This document shows, in pieces, positions 7,831 to 16,524 of a DNA stretch of 64,000 nucleotides. Below the pieces are notes generated by a model that saw only the letters and a program-made list of their open reading frames with translations, searched no databases and had not been told where the DNA came from. Location: NCBI RefSeq assembly GCF_007096635.1, contig NZ_VKAA01000012.1, positions 62,001-126,000 on the forward strand, given 5' to 3'. A program made the position numbers and the translations under genes. The DNA is from Mycolicibacterium sp. 018/SC-01/001. GTDB taxonomy: Bacteria; Actinomycetota; Actinomycetes; Mycobacteriales; Mycobacteriaceae. How positions within the stretch are numbered: position 1 is the stretch's first letter; each line of letters opens with the position of its first letter.

Positions 7831-8484
7831 ATGACGGGCCGTGTGCTGCTGTGCGCGCTGGCGCTCGTCGTGTCCGGATGCACGCAGGCGGTCTCGGGGG
7901 TGGCAACCCGGCCCGTTCCGGCCGTCGACGAGAACTCCCGGTCGCCCGTCGATGTGGACACCGTCTTGCTGGATCGATCGCAGATGCAGGCGCTCAGCGG
8001 TGCCGGCACCGACCTCACCGCGGTGCCGGGCATGGAAAGCAAAGTGCCCGTGGACATTCCGATCGATCAGGGATTCCTGCCCGGTAGTGTGTCGCGGGAC
8101 CTGCCGCCCCAGTGCGGATGGCTGTTCGCCGAGACGGAGGTGTTCGGCCCTGACATCGAGGAATTCCACAAGACCACCTACCAGAGCCCGCGCCGCGGCG
8201 GCCTGCTCTCGCAGGCGGCCGCGGGCTATCGCGACACCGCGACCGCACACGCCGCGCTGACCGATCTGACCCGGCAGATCGGCGCCTGCGGCGACTCCGC
8301 ACAGGGTGCGACGCTGGTCGGCGAGGTGGCCGCAACCGGTGACTCGGTGCGCATCCGGCCGGGTGCGTGCGGCCGGGACTACCGGGTGAAGTCGGTGGTC
8401 ATGATCGAGGTGACGTTCTGCTCGTTCCCCGACTCGGTGCCCGATCTGGTGATGACGAACATCGCCGACAACGTGCCGGGCTGA
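7831..8484 (+). CDS. lpqA: LpqA-like lipoprotein with PknH-like sensor domain
   Basis: A 217-residue lipoprotein. The signal peptide ends in the lipobox VVSGC with lipidated Cys17. The rest resembles the extracellular PknH_C sensor domain found in mycobacterial lipoproteins and in the kinase PknH, with four spaced Cys in the mature part (PPQCGWLF, IGACGDS, PGACGRD, TFCSFPD) that could form disulfides. Such domains are thought to bind ligands outside the membrane; the ligand is unknown. Position and domain match Rv3016 (lpqA). It converges with the TetR gene, leaving only six bases between the stops. Confidence 0.83.
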   Translation: MTGRVLLCALALVVSGCTQAVSGVATRPVPAVDENSRSPVDVDTVLLDRSQMQALSGAGTDLTAVPGMESKVPVDIPIDQGFLPGSVSRDLPPQCGWLFAETEVFGPDIEEFHKTTYQSPRRGGLLSQAAAGYRDTATAHAALTDLTRQIGACGDSAQGATLVGEVAATGDSVRIRPGACGRDYRVKSVVMIEVTFCSFPDSVPDLVMTNIADNVPG

Positions 8485-8490
8485 CGGCCG

Positions 8491-9093
8491 TCACGGCAGC
8501 ACCGGCGCCGGGTGCGGGAGCGGGTGGGCGCCCTGCGGGCGCAGTCCGTCGAAGATGATCGCCAGATAGCGTCGCCACAGCGTCGGCGACGGATCGGGGA
8601 CGTTCTCGACCGCGTGGACCGGCGCGCACATCAGCAGGAACACGTCGGCCTCGGTGATGTCGTCGCGGATGGCGCCGGCGTCGCGAGCGCGACCGACCAG
8701 CACCTCGAGGCTCTCATGGAGCTCGTCGCGCGCACAGATCACGCGGGGGTCGGAATCACTGGCGGATTGCACGAACGTCAGGTCGTGTTGGCGCCGCTGG
8801 TCGGCGGCGACGGTCAGGAACTCCAGCAGCGCTTCTCCCGCGTCCGGGGCATCGGCGAGTCCCCGTGCAGCACTGGACAATCCGGCGATGTGTTCCGACA
8901 CGATCGATGCGATCAGATCCTCTTTCGAGGCGAAGTGCCGGAACACCGTGCCCTTGGCGACCCCGGCGGCCGCCGCGATGTCCGCCACGGAGGCCGCGTG
9001 CCCTTTCTCGGCGAACACCGCCTCCGCCGCGGCCAGCAGCGCTCCGCGATTGCGGGTGGCATCGGCGCGCTGCGGCCGGGTGGGCGATGACAT
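8491..9093 (-). CDS. TetR-family regulator of the adjacent SDR gene
   Basis: A 200-residue regulator with an N-terminal TetR DNA-binding domain (LLAAAEAVFAEKGHAASVAD, then GVAKGTVFRHFASKEDLIAS) and a C-terminal ligand-binding half (SNARE-like with EALLEFLTVAADQ) typical of mycobacterial TetR_N/TetR_C proteins. It is divergent from the SDR gene, and the gap holds two 24-bp palindromes, so it very probably represses both itself and the SDR gene until an unknown ligand binds. Confidence 0.9.
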   Translation of the reverse strand: MSSPTRPQRADATRNRGALLAAAEAVFAEKGHAASVADIAAAAGVAKGTVFRHFASKEDLIASIVSEHIAGLSSAARGLADAPDAGEALLEFLTVAADQRRQHDLTFVQSASDSDPRVICARDELHESLEVLVGRARDAGAIRDDITEADVFLLMCAPVHAVENVPDPSPTLWRRYLAIIFDGLRPQGAHPLPHPAPVLP

Positions 9094-9106
9094 GGAGCCA
9101 GGGTAT

Positions 9107-9166
9107 CAAGTTGACCGCGTGGTCATCTTGTGCCACTGTGGGCAACATGACCGCTCGGTCATGTTG
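9107..9166. promoter_or_regulatory. Two 24-bp palindromic operators between TetR and SDR genes
   Basis: Site 1 (9107-9130) and site 2 (9143-9166) share the half-site pattern CAA-N-NTGACC with its complement GGTCAN-N-TTG. Site 2 is perfect (11-bp arms around CT); site 1 has two mismatched pairs. Their centres are 36 bp apart and they fill the divergent promoter gap. This is the usual layout for TetR autoregulation plus control of a divergent target. Confidence 0.82.
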
Positions 9167-9188
9167 ATTGCAAGCACGGGAGAAACGC

Positions 9189-9908
9189 ATGCACATCCAC
9201 GGCGCCACCGCCCTGGTCACCGGCGCGAACCGCGGCCTCGGCCGCTCCTTCGCCCTCGAACTGCTCCGCCGGGGCGCGACGGTGTACGCCACCGCACGAC
9301 GCCCCGAACTCGTCGACATCCCGGGTGTGCGCCCCCTTCGCCTCGACATCACCGATGCCGCCCAGGTCGACGCCGTTGCCGCCGCCGCCGGTGACGTCGA
9401 CCTGCTGATCAACAACGCCGCCGACACCAACGGGGGCAACCTGATCACCGGCGATCTGCGGGCGATCAGATCCGTGATGGACACGAACTTCCACGGCACG
9501 CTGGCGATGATCCGGGCCTTTGCACCGATCCTCGCCCGCAACGGAGGCGGCGCGATCCTCAATGTGCTGTCTGCCGCGGCGTGGACGACCGTCGACGGCA
9601 ACGCGGCCTACGCCGCCTCGAAGTCGGCCGAGTGGGGCCTGACCAACAACGTGCGCATGGAGCTGGCTGCGCAGGGCACGCTGGTGTCGGCGTTGATTCC
9701 GGGTCTGATCGGCACCCAGACGCTGTTCGACTTCGCCGAACAGCACGGCATCGAGTTCGGCGAGGGCGCCGTCATCGACCCCGCAGACCTCGTCACCGTG
9801 GCTCTCGACGGGCTCGAGGCGGACGAGGTGGAGATCTTCGACTCACTCGGCCGCACAGCCAAGCAAGCCCTGTCCGGGCCGCCGATCAGCTTTCCCTTCG
9901 CTGTGTGA
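9189..9908 (+). CDS. Short-chain dehydrogenase/reductase
   Basis: Classical SDR of 239 residues. It has the cofactor motif TGANRGLG, the LLINNAA motif, a catalytic Ser in NVLSAAA and the catalytic pair in YAASKS. The basic residues in TARRPE after the second strand favour NADP(H). The substrate is unknown. An upstream ATG exists at 9168, but it overlaps the second operator, whereas GGGAGA sits just before the ATG at 9189, so 9189 was chosen. Expression is probably controlled by the divergent TetR. Confidence 0.87.
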   Translation: MHIHGATALVTGANRGLGRSFALELLRRGATVYATARRPELVDIPGVRPLRLDITDAAQVDAVAAAAGDVDLLINNAADTNGGNLITGDLRAIRSVMDTNFHGTLAMIRAFAPILARNGGGAILNVLSAAAWTTVDGNAAYAASKSAEWGLTNNVRMELAAQGTLVSALIPGLIGTQTLFDFAEQHGIEFGEGAVIDPADLVTVALDGLEADEVEIFDSLGRTAKQALSGPPISFPFAV

Positions 9909-9926
9909 CGCAAGGATGTTCGCCAC

Positions 9927-11507
9927 TCACGTCTCGAGCCGGGACTCCTCGAGATCGATGTCGCGCAGGATCCGGTTGAACGCCTCGTTGGACAGCTCCC
10001 CCTGACGGCGCATCGACAGCAGCTCGCGCCGCTGCGCTGCCAACACGGCCCGCACCATGTCCTGGTACATCCGCGACCGCTCCTCGTACTGGCCGATCTC
10101 ATCCCCTGCCAACCTCGCCTCGAAACGCTGTGTGCGGTACTCGTAGAGACCGCGCATGCGCTCGGCGGTGTCGGTGCGCGTCCACCCCTCGTCGGCGAGT
10201 TCGTCGATGCGCTCGATCGCCGCTCGGGCGGCCGCCAGACGTGCGCGGTCTTCCTCGGTGGTCTCTGGATCCGCCGTACGGTCCAACCGTCCGATCAGCA
10301 CCGGCAGCGTCAACCCCTGAACCACCAGCGTGAAGAAGATGACCACGAAGGTCAGGAACAGGATCAGCTCGCGATGCGGAAACGGCGCACCGTCGGCGGT
10401 CTGCGCGGGCACGGCCAACGCGACGGCCAGTGACACCGCACCGCGCATTCCGCTCCACGCCAACACGATTCGCCATGACGCAGGTGCACGACGCCGACGT
10501 TGCTGCGGTCGCCGGTCGAGCACGCGAATCAGATACGGCACCGAGAAGAACCACACGAAGCGACTGGCGACGACGGCGGCGAGCACCGCCGCCGCATAGC
10601 CCACCAGTGCGGGCAGCCGGTACTCGTGCAAGCCGGCGACGATCGCGCGCAACTGCAGACCGATGAGTGCGAACAGAGTCGCGTTGATCAGGAAATCGAC
10701 GATGTCCCAGACGAAGTAGCCCTGCAACCGGGGGCGGGCCTCGAGCACCTCGGGGCTGCGGATCGCCATGACGATGCCTGCGGTCACCACGGCCAAGACG
10801 GCGGACGCCCCGGCCGCTTCGGCAGGCAGGAAGGCGGCGTAGCCGGTCAGCAGCGAGATGGTGACGCTGATCTGTGCGTCGTAGATGCGGGCGCGGACCC
10901 ACGCCGAGAGCCAGCCCACGACCAGACCGATCGCGATGCCCCCGAGCGCCCCGAACAGGAAGCGCAGTCCGGCGTCGGCGAGGGAGAACCCGCCCGCGAC
11001 TGTCGCGGCGACCGCGACCCGGAACGCGACGAGCGCCGTCGCGTCGTTGAACAGGCCCTCGCCTTCGACGCTGCTGATCAACCGGCGGGGCGCACCGAGG
11101 CGGCGCATGATCGTGGCCGCGGCGACCGGATCGGTCGGCGACACGATCGCGCCGAGGACGAACGCGGCTTCCCACGGCATGCCGGGAATGACCGCGTGCG
11201 CGGCGAACGCGACGGCTCCCATCGTGACGACGACGAGGGCCACGGCGCTCAACGTCAGGCTGCGTAGGCCGGTGCGGAAATCGCCGAAGTTGGCATAGAT
11301 CGCCGATTTGTACAGCAGCGGCGGCAGGAACAGCGCGAGAACGAGGTCGGGTTCGAGGCTGATGTCGGGCAGGCCCGGAATGAAACCGGCGAGCGCCCCA
11401 CCGACGACCAACGGTATCGGGTACGGCACCGACAGTCGGCATGCCAGCGCGCCCAGCGCTGCCACGGCCATCAGCAGCGCGGTGATCAGCACTTCGGCAT
11501 GGTCCAC
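9927..11507 (-). CDS. Na+/H+ antiporter, CPA1 family
   Basis: Integral membrane antiporter of about 526 residues with roughly a dozen hydrophobic segments. CPA1 hallmarks are present: GAIVSPTDPVAAATI and EGEGLFNDATALVAF, the latter with the ND pair that binds the cation in electroneutral exchangers. Another conserved segment is SGMRGAVSLAVALAVP. The C-terminal ~110 residues are charged and cytoplasmic. The frame is open to 11597, but the GTG at 11505-11507 is preceded by GAAGG at a good distance and begins with DHAEVLITALL, leading straight into the first helix. It lies downstream of the GH114 gene on the same strand. Confidence 0.88.
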   Translation of the reverse strand: MDHAEVLITALLMAVAALGALACRLSVPYPIPLVVGGALAGFIPGLPDISLEPDLVLALFLPPLLYKSAIYANFGDFRTGLRSLTLSAVALVVVTMGAVAFAAHAVIPGMPWEAAFVLGAIVSPTDPVAAATIMRRLGAPRRLISSVEGEGLFNDATALVAFRVAVAATVAGGFSLADAGLRFLFGALGGIAIGLVVGWLSAWVRARIYDAQISVTISLLTGYAAFLPAEAAGASAVLAVVTAGIVMAIRSPEVLEARPRLQGYFVWDIVDFLINATLFALIGLQLRAIVAGLHEYRLPALVGYAAAVLAAVVASRFVWFFSVPYLIRVLDRRPQQRRRRAPASWRIVLAWSGMRGAVSLAVALAVPAQTADGAPFPHRELILFLTFVVIFFTLVVQGLTLPVLIGRLDRTADPETTEEDRARLAAARAAIERIDELADEGWTRTDTAERMRGLYEYRTQRFEARLAGDEIGQYEERSRMYQDMVRAVLAAQRRELLSMRRQGELSNEAFNRILRDIDLEESRLET

Positions 11508-11538
11508 GTCGACACCTTCACGCGACGACGCAGACCTG

Positions 11539-12327
11539 TCAATCGCAGCTGCGGTAGACGTACCCGTCTTCGTGCGGCGTGACGAGGTCGTGGTCACGCA
11601 GGATCATCGCGGCGGGCCGATCACGACCGGCGCACGCCGCGGAGAACGCGTCCGGGCCGAGTTCGTCGTCGTACTCGATGTCGAGCACCACCGGGTACTG
11701 CTGCTCGTAGGTCGAGCACTCGGTGAATCGGACGCAGGATTCGGTGATCGCGAAGTCGTAGCCTGCGGCGCGCACCGCCGGGGTGAGCTCGGCCGCGTTC
11801 TTCTGCGCGATCGCCAGCGAAACCCGGTGCGCCGCCTGCGCATAGATGGCCGCCATCGCCAGATTGTCCGCGGCGGTGAGGGCGCCGCCCGACCGGGTGT
11901 GGGAGTCCAGGTTGTCGATCTCGACCGCGTCGAAACCCGATGCACGGCACCCCTCGATCCACGGTGTCACGATCGCCGCGAGGGCAGCCCGCTTCGGCGC
12001 GGTCGAAGTGTCGAAGAGGAACTCGTCGGGCCACCCGGGATCGGCGAGCGGCCGTCCGCCCGAGCGGACCACCAGATCGGGATGCCGGTCGGCGAACTCC
12101 GCGGAGTCCTGCGGCTGCGTCTGGAATCCGTTGACGTAGCAGATGTCATATCCGGCGCGGGCGGGCGCCGCACTCCGGTCCCGTTCGACCGTGGTGACGC
12201 CGGGCGGCGGCGGGTAGGCGCCGCCGAGTTGATAATCGAAGCCGGCGCCGGGCGCGGGCAGTCGCAGCGGTGCGGCGTGAGCGGTGGGAGCCGGTAGCGC
12301 CAGTGCACACCAGCAGGCGATCACCAT
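11539..12327 (-). CDS. Secreted GH114-like (endo-alpha-1,4-polygalactosaminidase-like) protein
   Basis: An exported TIM-barrel-type protein. The N-terminus MVIACWCALALPAPTAHA reads as a signal peptide cleaved after AHA. The body has the features of the GH114/TM1410 group: DYQLGGAYPPPPGVTTVERD, ICYVNGFQTQP, FDAVEIDNLDSH with candidate acidic catalytic residues, and a late AITESC. Family members hydrolyse galactosaminogalactan-type polymers; the substrate here is untested. The frame is open to 12387, overlapping mnmA; the ATG at 12325-12327 fits the signal peptide, and a TTG at 12346-12348 is the alternative. It follows mnmA by 34 bases and may be co-transcribed. Confidence 0.75.
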   Translation of the reverse strand: MVIACWCALALPAPTAHAAPLRLPAPGAGFDYQLGGAYPPPPGVTTVERDRSAAPARAGYDICYVNGFQTQPQDSAEFADRHPDLVVRSGGRPLADPGWPDEFLFDTSTAPKRAALAAIVTPWIEGCRASGFDAVEIDNLDSHTRSGGALTAADNLAMAAIYAQAAHRVSLAIAQKNAAELTPAVRAAGYDFAITESCVRFTECSTYEQQYPVVLDIEYDDELGPDAFSAACAGRDRPAAMILRDHDLVTPHEDGYVYRSCD

Positions 12328-12361
12328 GCGAAAGACGCTGCGCGGCAACCACGATCTACGG

Positions 12362-13435
12362 TCAGCGCGCCTCGGTGATCGTCGCACTGCCGATCACCTC
12401 GTCCCCCTCCGGGTCCGGGCGGTAGAGCACGAGCGTCTGCCCCGGCGCGACTCCGCGCAGTGGGCTGCGCAATTCGACCACGACGCCGCCGTCACGGAGG
12501 CGGGCCACCGCCTCGGCCGTGCCGCCATGCGCACGCACCTGCACCGTGCACTCGACCGGACCGGCCGGGGCGACCCCGGACGTGAACACCGGCCGCTCTG
12601 CGCGCAGGGAAGCGACCTCGAGGTCGCTGACGTCACCGACGTAGACGGTCCCGGTGTCCGCGTCGATTCCGGTGACGTAGCGTGGCCGGCCGTCGGGACC
12701 GGGACCCGGAATCCCGAGGCCCTTGCGCTGACCGATCGTGAAGCCGTGCACGCCGTCGTGTTCGGCCAGCACGGCGCCGGTGGTGTCGACCACCGCGCCC
12801 CGGCGTACGCCGATCCGCGCTCCCAGGAACGCTCGGGTGTCGCCCGATGGGATGAAGCAGATGTCGTGGCTGTCGGCCTTGTCGGCGACTGCGAGCCCCC
12901 GGCGGGCAGCCTCCTCGCGGATCTGCGCCTTCGGGGTGTCCCCGATCGGGAACACCGCGTGGCGCAACTGGTCGGCGGTGAGCACCGCCAGCACGTAGGA
13001 CTGGTCCTTGTCGTGATCCACCGCACGGCGCAGTCGCCCCTCGGAGAGCCGGGCGTAGTGGCCGGTGGCCACCGCGTCGAAACCAAGGGCCAGGGCACGA
13101 GCGGCCAAGGCCGAGAACTTGATTCGCTCGTTGCATCGCACGCACGGGTTCGGGGTCTCCCCGCGCGCGTAGGACTGCACGAAGTCGTCGATCACGTCTT
13201 CTTTGAAGCGGTCGGCGAAATCCCAGACATAGAAGGGGATCTCGAGCACGTCGGCGACCCGGCGAGCATCGCCGGCGTCTTCTTTCGAACAGCATCCCCG
13301 CGAACCCGTGCGCAGTGTGCCCGGCGCGGACGACAGCGCCAGGTGCACGCCCGTCACGTCGTGTCCGGCCTCGACCATCCGCGCCGCCGCCACGGAGGAA
13401 TCGACACCACCGCTCATCGCGACCAGAACCCGCAT
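12362..13435 (-). CDS. mnmA: tRNA 2-thiouridylase MnmA
   Basis: Thiolates uridine-34 of the Lys, Glu and Gln tRNAs using persulfide sulfur from a cysteine desulfurase. The 357 residues contain the PP-loop SGGVDSS (residues 8-14), the first catalytic Cys in NPCVRCNERIKF (Cys101) and the second in DICFIPSG (Cys193). A C-terminal beta-barrel carries GFTIGQRKGLG. The start MRVLVAMSGG is the family start; the reading frame is open far upstream, but that part is a shadow of iscS. It begins two bases after the iscS stop, so sulfur donor and acceptor are made from one message. Confidence 0.95.
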   Translation of the reverse strand: MRVLVAMSGGVDSSVAAARMVEAGHDVTGVHLALSSAPGTLRTGSRGCCSKEDAGDARRVADVLEIPFYVWDFADRFKEDVIDDFVQSYARGETPNPCVRCNERIKFSALAARALALGFDAVATGHYARLSEGRLRRAVDHDKDQSYVLAVLTADQLRHAVFPIGDTPKAQIREEAARRGLAVADKADSHDICFIPSGDTRAFLGARIGVRRGAVVDTTGAVLAEHDGVHGFTIGQRKGLGIPGPGPDGRPRYVTGIDADTGTVYVGDVSDLEVASLRAERPVFTSGVAPAGPVECTVQVRAHGGTAEAVARLRDGGVVVELRSPLRGVAPGQTLVLYRPDPEGDEVIGSATITEAR

Positions 13436-13437
13436 GA

Positions 13438-14631
13438 CTAGGCCCGTCCCGCCGCGCTCGCCAGGGCCGCCTGCCGTGCTCGATCCACCGCGGCGGGAAG
13501 AACCGCGAGCAGCGCGTCGATGTCCGCGTCGACGCTGGTGTGTCCCAGCGAGAACCGCAGCGAACCCCGCGCGCTGGCCGGGTCGGCCCCCATCGCAGTG
13601 AGCACGTGGGAGGGCTGCGCCACCCCAGCCGTGCACGCCGACCCCGTCGAGCACTCGATTCCCTTGGCGTCCAACAGCATCAGCAGTGAATCGCCCTCGC
13701 AGCCGCGGAACGTGAAGTGGGTGTTGCCGGGCAACCGGTCCGTCCCGGACGGACCGTTGAGGTCGACGTCGTCGACGGTCGCCAGCACCGCGGTGATCAT
13801 CCGATCCCGCAACGTCCGCACCCGGGTGGCCGTGGTCTCCATCGTCGCGACGGCGTCGGCGGCCGCGGCCGCCATCCCGGCCACCCCGGCGACGTCCTGC
13901 GTGCCCGACCGCACGTCGCGCTCCTGGCCACCGCCGTGCAGCTGGGGCACACACGCAGTGTCCCGCCGCAGTAGTAGAGCACCGACCCCGGTGGGGCCAC
14001 CGAACTTGTGCGCGGTCACGCTCATCGCCGACAACCCGGACGCCGAGAAGTCGACGGGGAGCTGGCCGACGGCCTGCACCGCGTCGCTGTGCATCGGCAG
14101 GTCGAAGGATGCGCAGACCTCGGCGAGTTCGGCGATCGGCATCAGCGTGCCGACCTCGTTGTTGGCCCACATCACCGACACGAGGGCGACGTCGGACGGG
14201 TCGCCGATCGCCGACCGGAGCGCCTCGGCCGACGCGACCCCGTACCGGTCGACGGGAACCCACGTCACCTCGGCGCCTTCGTGGTCGACGAGCCATTCGA
14301 CGGCGTCGAGGACGGCGTGGTGCTCGACCGGAGTCGTGACGATGCGGCGGCGAACCGGGTCGGCGTCACGACGGGCCCAATAGATGCCCTTGACGGCCAA
14401 GTTGTCACTCTCGGTCCCCCCGGCGGTGAAGATCACCTCGGACGGGCGGGCGCCGAGCAGGCCGGCCAGTGTCTCGCGGGACTCCTCGAGCCGGCGGCGC
14501 GCCAGTCGGCCCGATCCGTGCAGCGACGACGCATTCCCGACCGAGCTCAGCGCAGCCGTCACCGCCTCGATGGCGGCCGGGCGCATCGGGGTGGTGGCAG
14601 CGTGGTCGAGGTACACCGCGGGCGCAGTCAC
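13438..14631 (-). CDS. iscS: Cysteine desulfurase IscS/NifS family
   Basis: PLP enzyme that removes sulfur from cysteine and passes it as a persulfide, here most likely to MnmA and to iron-sulfur assembly. In the 397 residues, VYLDHAATTPM is the family N-terminus, Lys209 in SVTAHKFGG binds PLP, HSDAVQAVGQ provides cofactor contacts, and Cys333 in STGSACTAG is the catalytic Cys. The GTG at 14629-14631 has GGAG five bases before it. It heads the iscS-mnmA unit, as Rv3025c-Rv3024c. Confidence 0.94.
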   Translation of the reverse strand: MTAPAVYLDHAATTPMRPAAIEAVTAALSSVGNASSLHGSGRLARRRLEESRETLAGLLGARPSEVIFTAGGTESDNLAVKGIYWARRDADPVRRRIVTTPVEHHAVLDAVEWLVDHEGAEVTWVPVDRYGVASAEALRSAIGDPSDVALVSVMWANNEVGTLMPIAELAEVCASFDLPMHSDAVQAVGQLPVDFSASGLSAMSVTAHKFGGPTGVGALLLRRDTACVPQLHGGGQERDVRSGTQDVAGVAGMAAAAADAVATMETTATRVRTLRDRMITAVLATVDDVDLNGPSGTDRLPGNTHFTFRGCEGDSLLMLLDAKGIECSTGSACTAGVAQPSHVLTAMGADPASARGSLRFSLGHTSVDADIDALLAVLPAAVDRARQAALASAAGRA

Positions 14632-14678
14632 AACGCTCCACAATAGCCGCGACCGCCGGTGAGCCCGCATTCGAGAGC

Positions 14679-15524
14679 TCAGGCAGCCAGGGCGTGGCCC
14701 TCTCCCCGGGCCCGCAGCGCCGGTGCGCTGGTCCCCCGCACAGCGGCCTCGCACCGGGCCGCCAGGTCGCGGCGGTCGTGACCCGGCAGCTGCAGCGATT
14801 CGACGCGCACGTGCACGACGGTGCGCTGGGCGGTGACGAGCCGCCGGATCGAGGTGAGCAGGCTGTCGTCACCGATGTAGGCCGCCGCTGTGGACGCCCG
14901 TCCGTCGCGGTGGTGATAGCTCAGCCGCAACGGCTGCACGGGCCGGCCGGCGTCGATCGCGGCCTGGAACATCGCCGGGCGGAACGGCCCGTAGCCCAGG
15001 CCGCACCACGTCGTCCCCTCGGGGAACGCCACCACGGTGCGTCCGGCGCTCAGCCGCTCGGCGACTGCGGCCACCACCTCGGGGAGCCGGCGCAGGTTGT
15101 CGCGTTCGATCGGGATGACCTTCATCAACCGGGCCAGCGCACCGAGGCCGGGCCAACCGACCATCTCCGCCTTGGCGACGAAGGCGCCCGGCATGACGGC
15201 GCCGATCGCGAAGATGTCCACCCACGAGACGTGCCCGCTGACGACGAGTACGCCGGGCACGTTGCGAATCGGCCCGCCGGACACGGTGATCCGGATCCCC
15301 AGGCAGCGCAGCACGATCCGGCAGTAGCGGCGCTGCAGACGGGACCGGCCGGGCATCGGCACGGCCAGGATCGGCAGCGTCGGCAGCAGCAGCACCGTCA
15401 GCGTGGCCCGCAGCAGGACCCGCCACATCACGGCGGCGCGCCGGCCCGGCATCGAGCCACCCGCGGAGATGCAGGCCGGTCCGCAGGATGCGGCGGGCAA
15501 CCAGGCGTGTGGCCGGGTGGTCAC
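14679..15524 (-). CDS. PlsC-family 1-acyl-glycerol-3-phosphate-type acyltransferase
   Basis: Membrane-associated acyltransferase of 281 residues with a hydrophobic segment (LLRATLTVLLLPTLPILAVP), the catalytic HX4D motif in SGHVSWVD and the phosphate-binding FPEGTTW. Enzymes of this family acylate lysophosphatidic acid or, in the OlsA branch, lyso-ornithine lipid. Its GTG overlaps the stop of the upstream GNAT-type gene (GTGA), so the pair is coupled. That pairing resembles OlsB-OlsA and hints at an N- then O-acylation of the same lipid. The equivalent pair in M. tuberculosis is Rv3027c-Rv3026c. Confidence 0.87.
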   Translation of the reverse strand: MTTRPHAWLPAASCGPACISAGGSMPGRRAAVMWRVLLRATLTVLLLPTLPILAVPMPGRSRLQRRYCRIVLRCLGIRITVSGGPIRNVPGVLVVSGHVSWVDIFAIGAVMPGAFVAKAEMVGWPGLGALARLMKVIPIERDNLRRLPEVVAAVAERLSAGRTVVAFPEGTTWCGLGYGPFRPAMFQAAIDAGRPVQPLRLSYHHRDGRASTAAAYIGDDSLLTSIRRLVTAQRTVVHVRVESLQLPGHDRRDLAARCEAAVRGTSAPALRARGEGHALAA

Positions 15525-16375
15525 GATGCCCCCACGGCCGCGGTCGCCGCCCCTGCCGAGCGCAGTCTCGTCAGATAGCGGATGTCCGCTCGTCGCTTGT
15601 CGAGCAGCGCCGGGAAGTCGCCGACCCCGAAGTCCGGATCGTGGGCCGGTTCGCCGCACACCTGGGCGCCGAGCCGCAGGTAGCCGCGCATCAGCGGCGG
15701 CACCGAGGCCCTGGCGGGTGGGGCGATGTCGTCGAGTCCCCGGCCGCCGACGACCACCCGCCGGTAGGGATGGACGGTCAGCTCGCGGGGTGCGCGGTGG
15801 CGACGCATCACGAAGTCCCGGACCCCGCGCAGATGGGCGCCGTCGGGCTCGACCCCGGCGGGATCGGTGACCGGCACCGAGACGCAACCGGTCACGTAGT
15901 CGTAGCCGCTGTGGTCGAGGTAGGCCAGGATGCCCGACCACATCATCAGGACGACAGCCCCGTTGCGGTGCCCGTCGCGCACGACGGCGCGGCCCATCTC
16001 GACCAGCGACGGCCGCAACGCGTCGAGGGCGGAGACGTCGAACTCGGTAGCGGTGTACAGGCCGCCTGCGGCGATCGCGCCGGGCGGGGGCAGCATGCGG
16101 TAACACCCGACCAGCTCGCCGGTGCCGTCCTCGCGCACCAGCAGGTGGTCGCAGTACTCGTCGAACCGGTCGGTGTCCAGGCCGCTGCCGCTGCCGGTAT
16201 CGGCGAGGGCGAATCCCGGCTCGGAGGTGAACACGTCGTGGCGCAACCGCTGGGCCGCTTCGATGGAGTCGTCGTCACGGCACAGGAGAAGCGAGTAGCG
16301 CGGCGCCGCGCCGGTCGGCGATGGTGCGTTGTCGGGGATGTCGTCAGCGGGGATGAGTACAGAAGCAGTGCTCAT
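15521..16375 (-). CDS. GNAT-fold N-acyltransferase, OlsB/hemolysin-like
   Basis: A protein of about 284 residues with the GNAT-like N-acyltransferase fold seen in ornithine-acyl-ACP N-acyltransferases (OlsB). Features are RLRHDVFTSEPGF near the N-terminus, LVGCYRMLPP and LVEMGRAVVRDGHRNGAVVL, the conserved core block. OlsB attaches a 3-hydroxyacyl group to ornithine; whether this protein does so is inferred from the family and from the coupled PlsC gene. The ATG at 16373-16375 was used; a GTG nine bases upstream is possible. Confidence 0.8.
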   Translation of the reverse strand: MSTASVLIPADDIPDNAPSPTGAAPRYSLLLCRDDDSIEAAQRLRHDVFTSEPGFALADTGSGSGLDTDRFDEYCDHLLVREDGTGELVGCYRMLPPPGAIAAGGLYTATEFDVSALDALRPSLVEMGRAVVRDGHRNGAVVLMMWSGILAYLDHSGYDYVTGCVSVPVTDPAGVEPDGAHLRGVRDFVMRRHRAPRELTVHPYRRVVVGGRGLDDIAPPARASVPPLMRGYLRLGAQVCGEPAHDPDFGVGDFPALLDKRRADIRYLTRLRSAGAATAAVGAS

Positions 16376-16474
16376 GGTCTGCACGCTCGCGCAGGCGATC
16401 AGCGCAACGGCAAGCGCTGCGTGACGTGTTCATGAGCGCTGGGTGACGGTTCGGGGGCAGCCCCCCGAGACAGC

Positions 16475-16507
16475 GAACGGCCCCCGTCGTGACGACGGGG
16501 GCCGTTC
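16475..16507 (-). terminator. Hairpin terminator after etfA
   Basis: A perfect 15-bp GC-rich stem with a three-base loop (arm GAACGGCCCCCGTCG) lies 18 bases past the etfA stop. A second, shorter hairpin follows at 16452-16467. There is no U-run, which is common for mycobacterial terminators. It separates etfBA from the acyltransferase pair. Confidence 0.75.
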
Positions 16508-16524
16508 GATGTGTCTGGCGGCGA

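Noticed and set aside
12362..14296. A 644-codon frame covering mnmA plus part of iscS, possible fusion.
   Set aside because: The N-terminal ~287 codons are the wrong frame of iscS. MnmA starts cleanly at MRVLVAMSGGVDSS two bases after the iscS stop.
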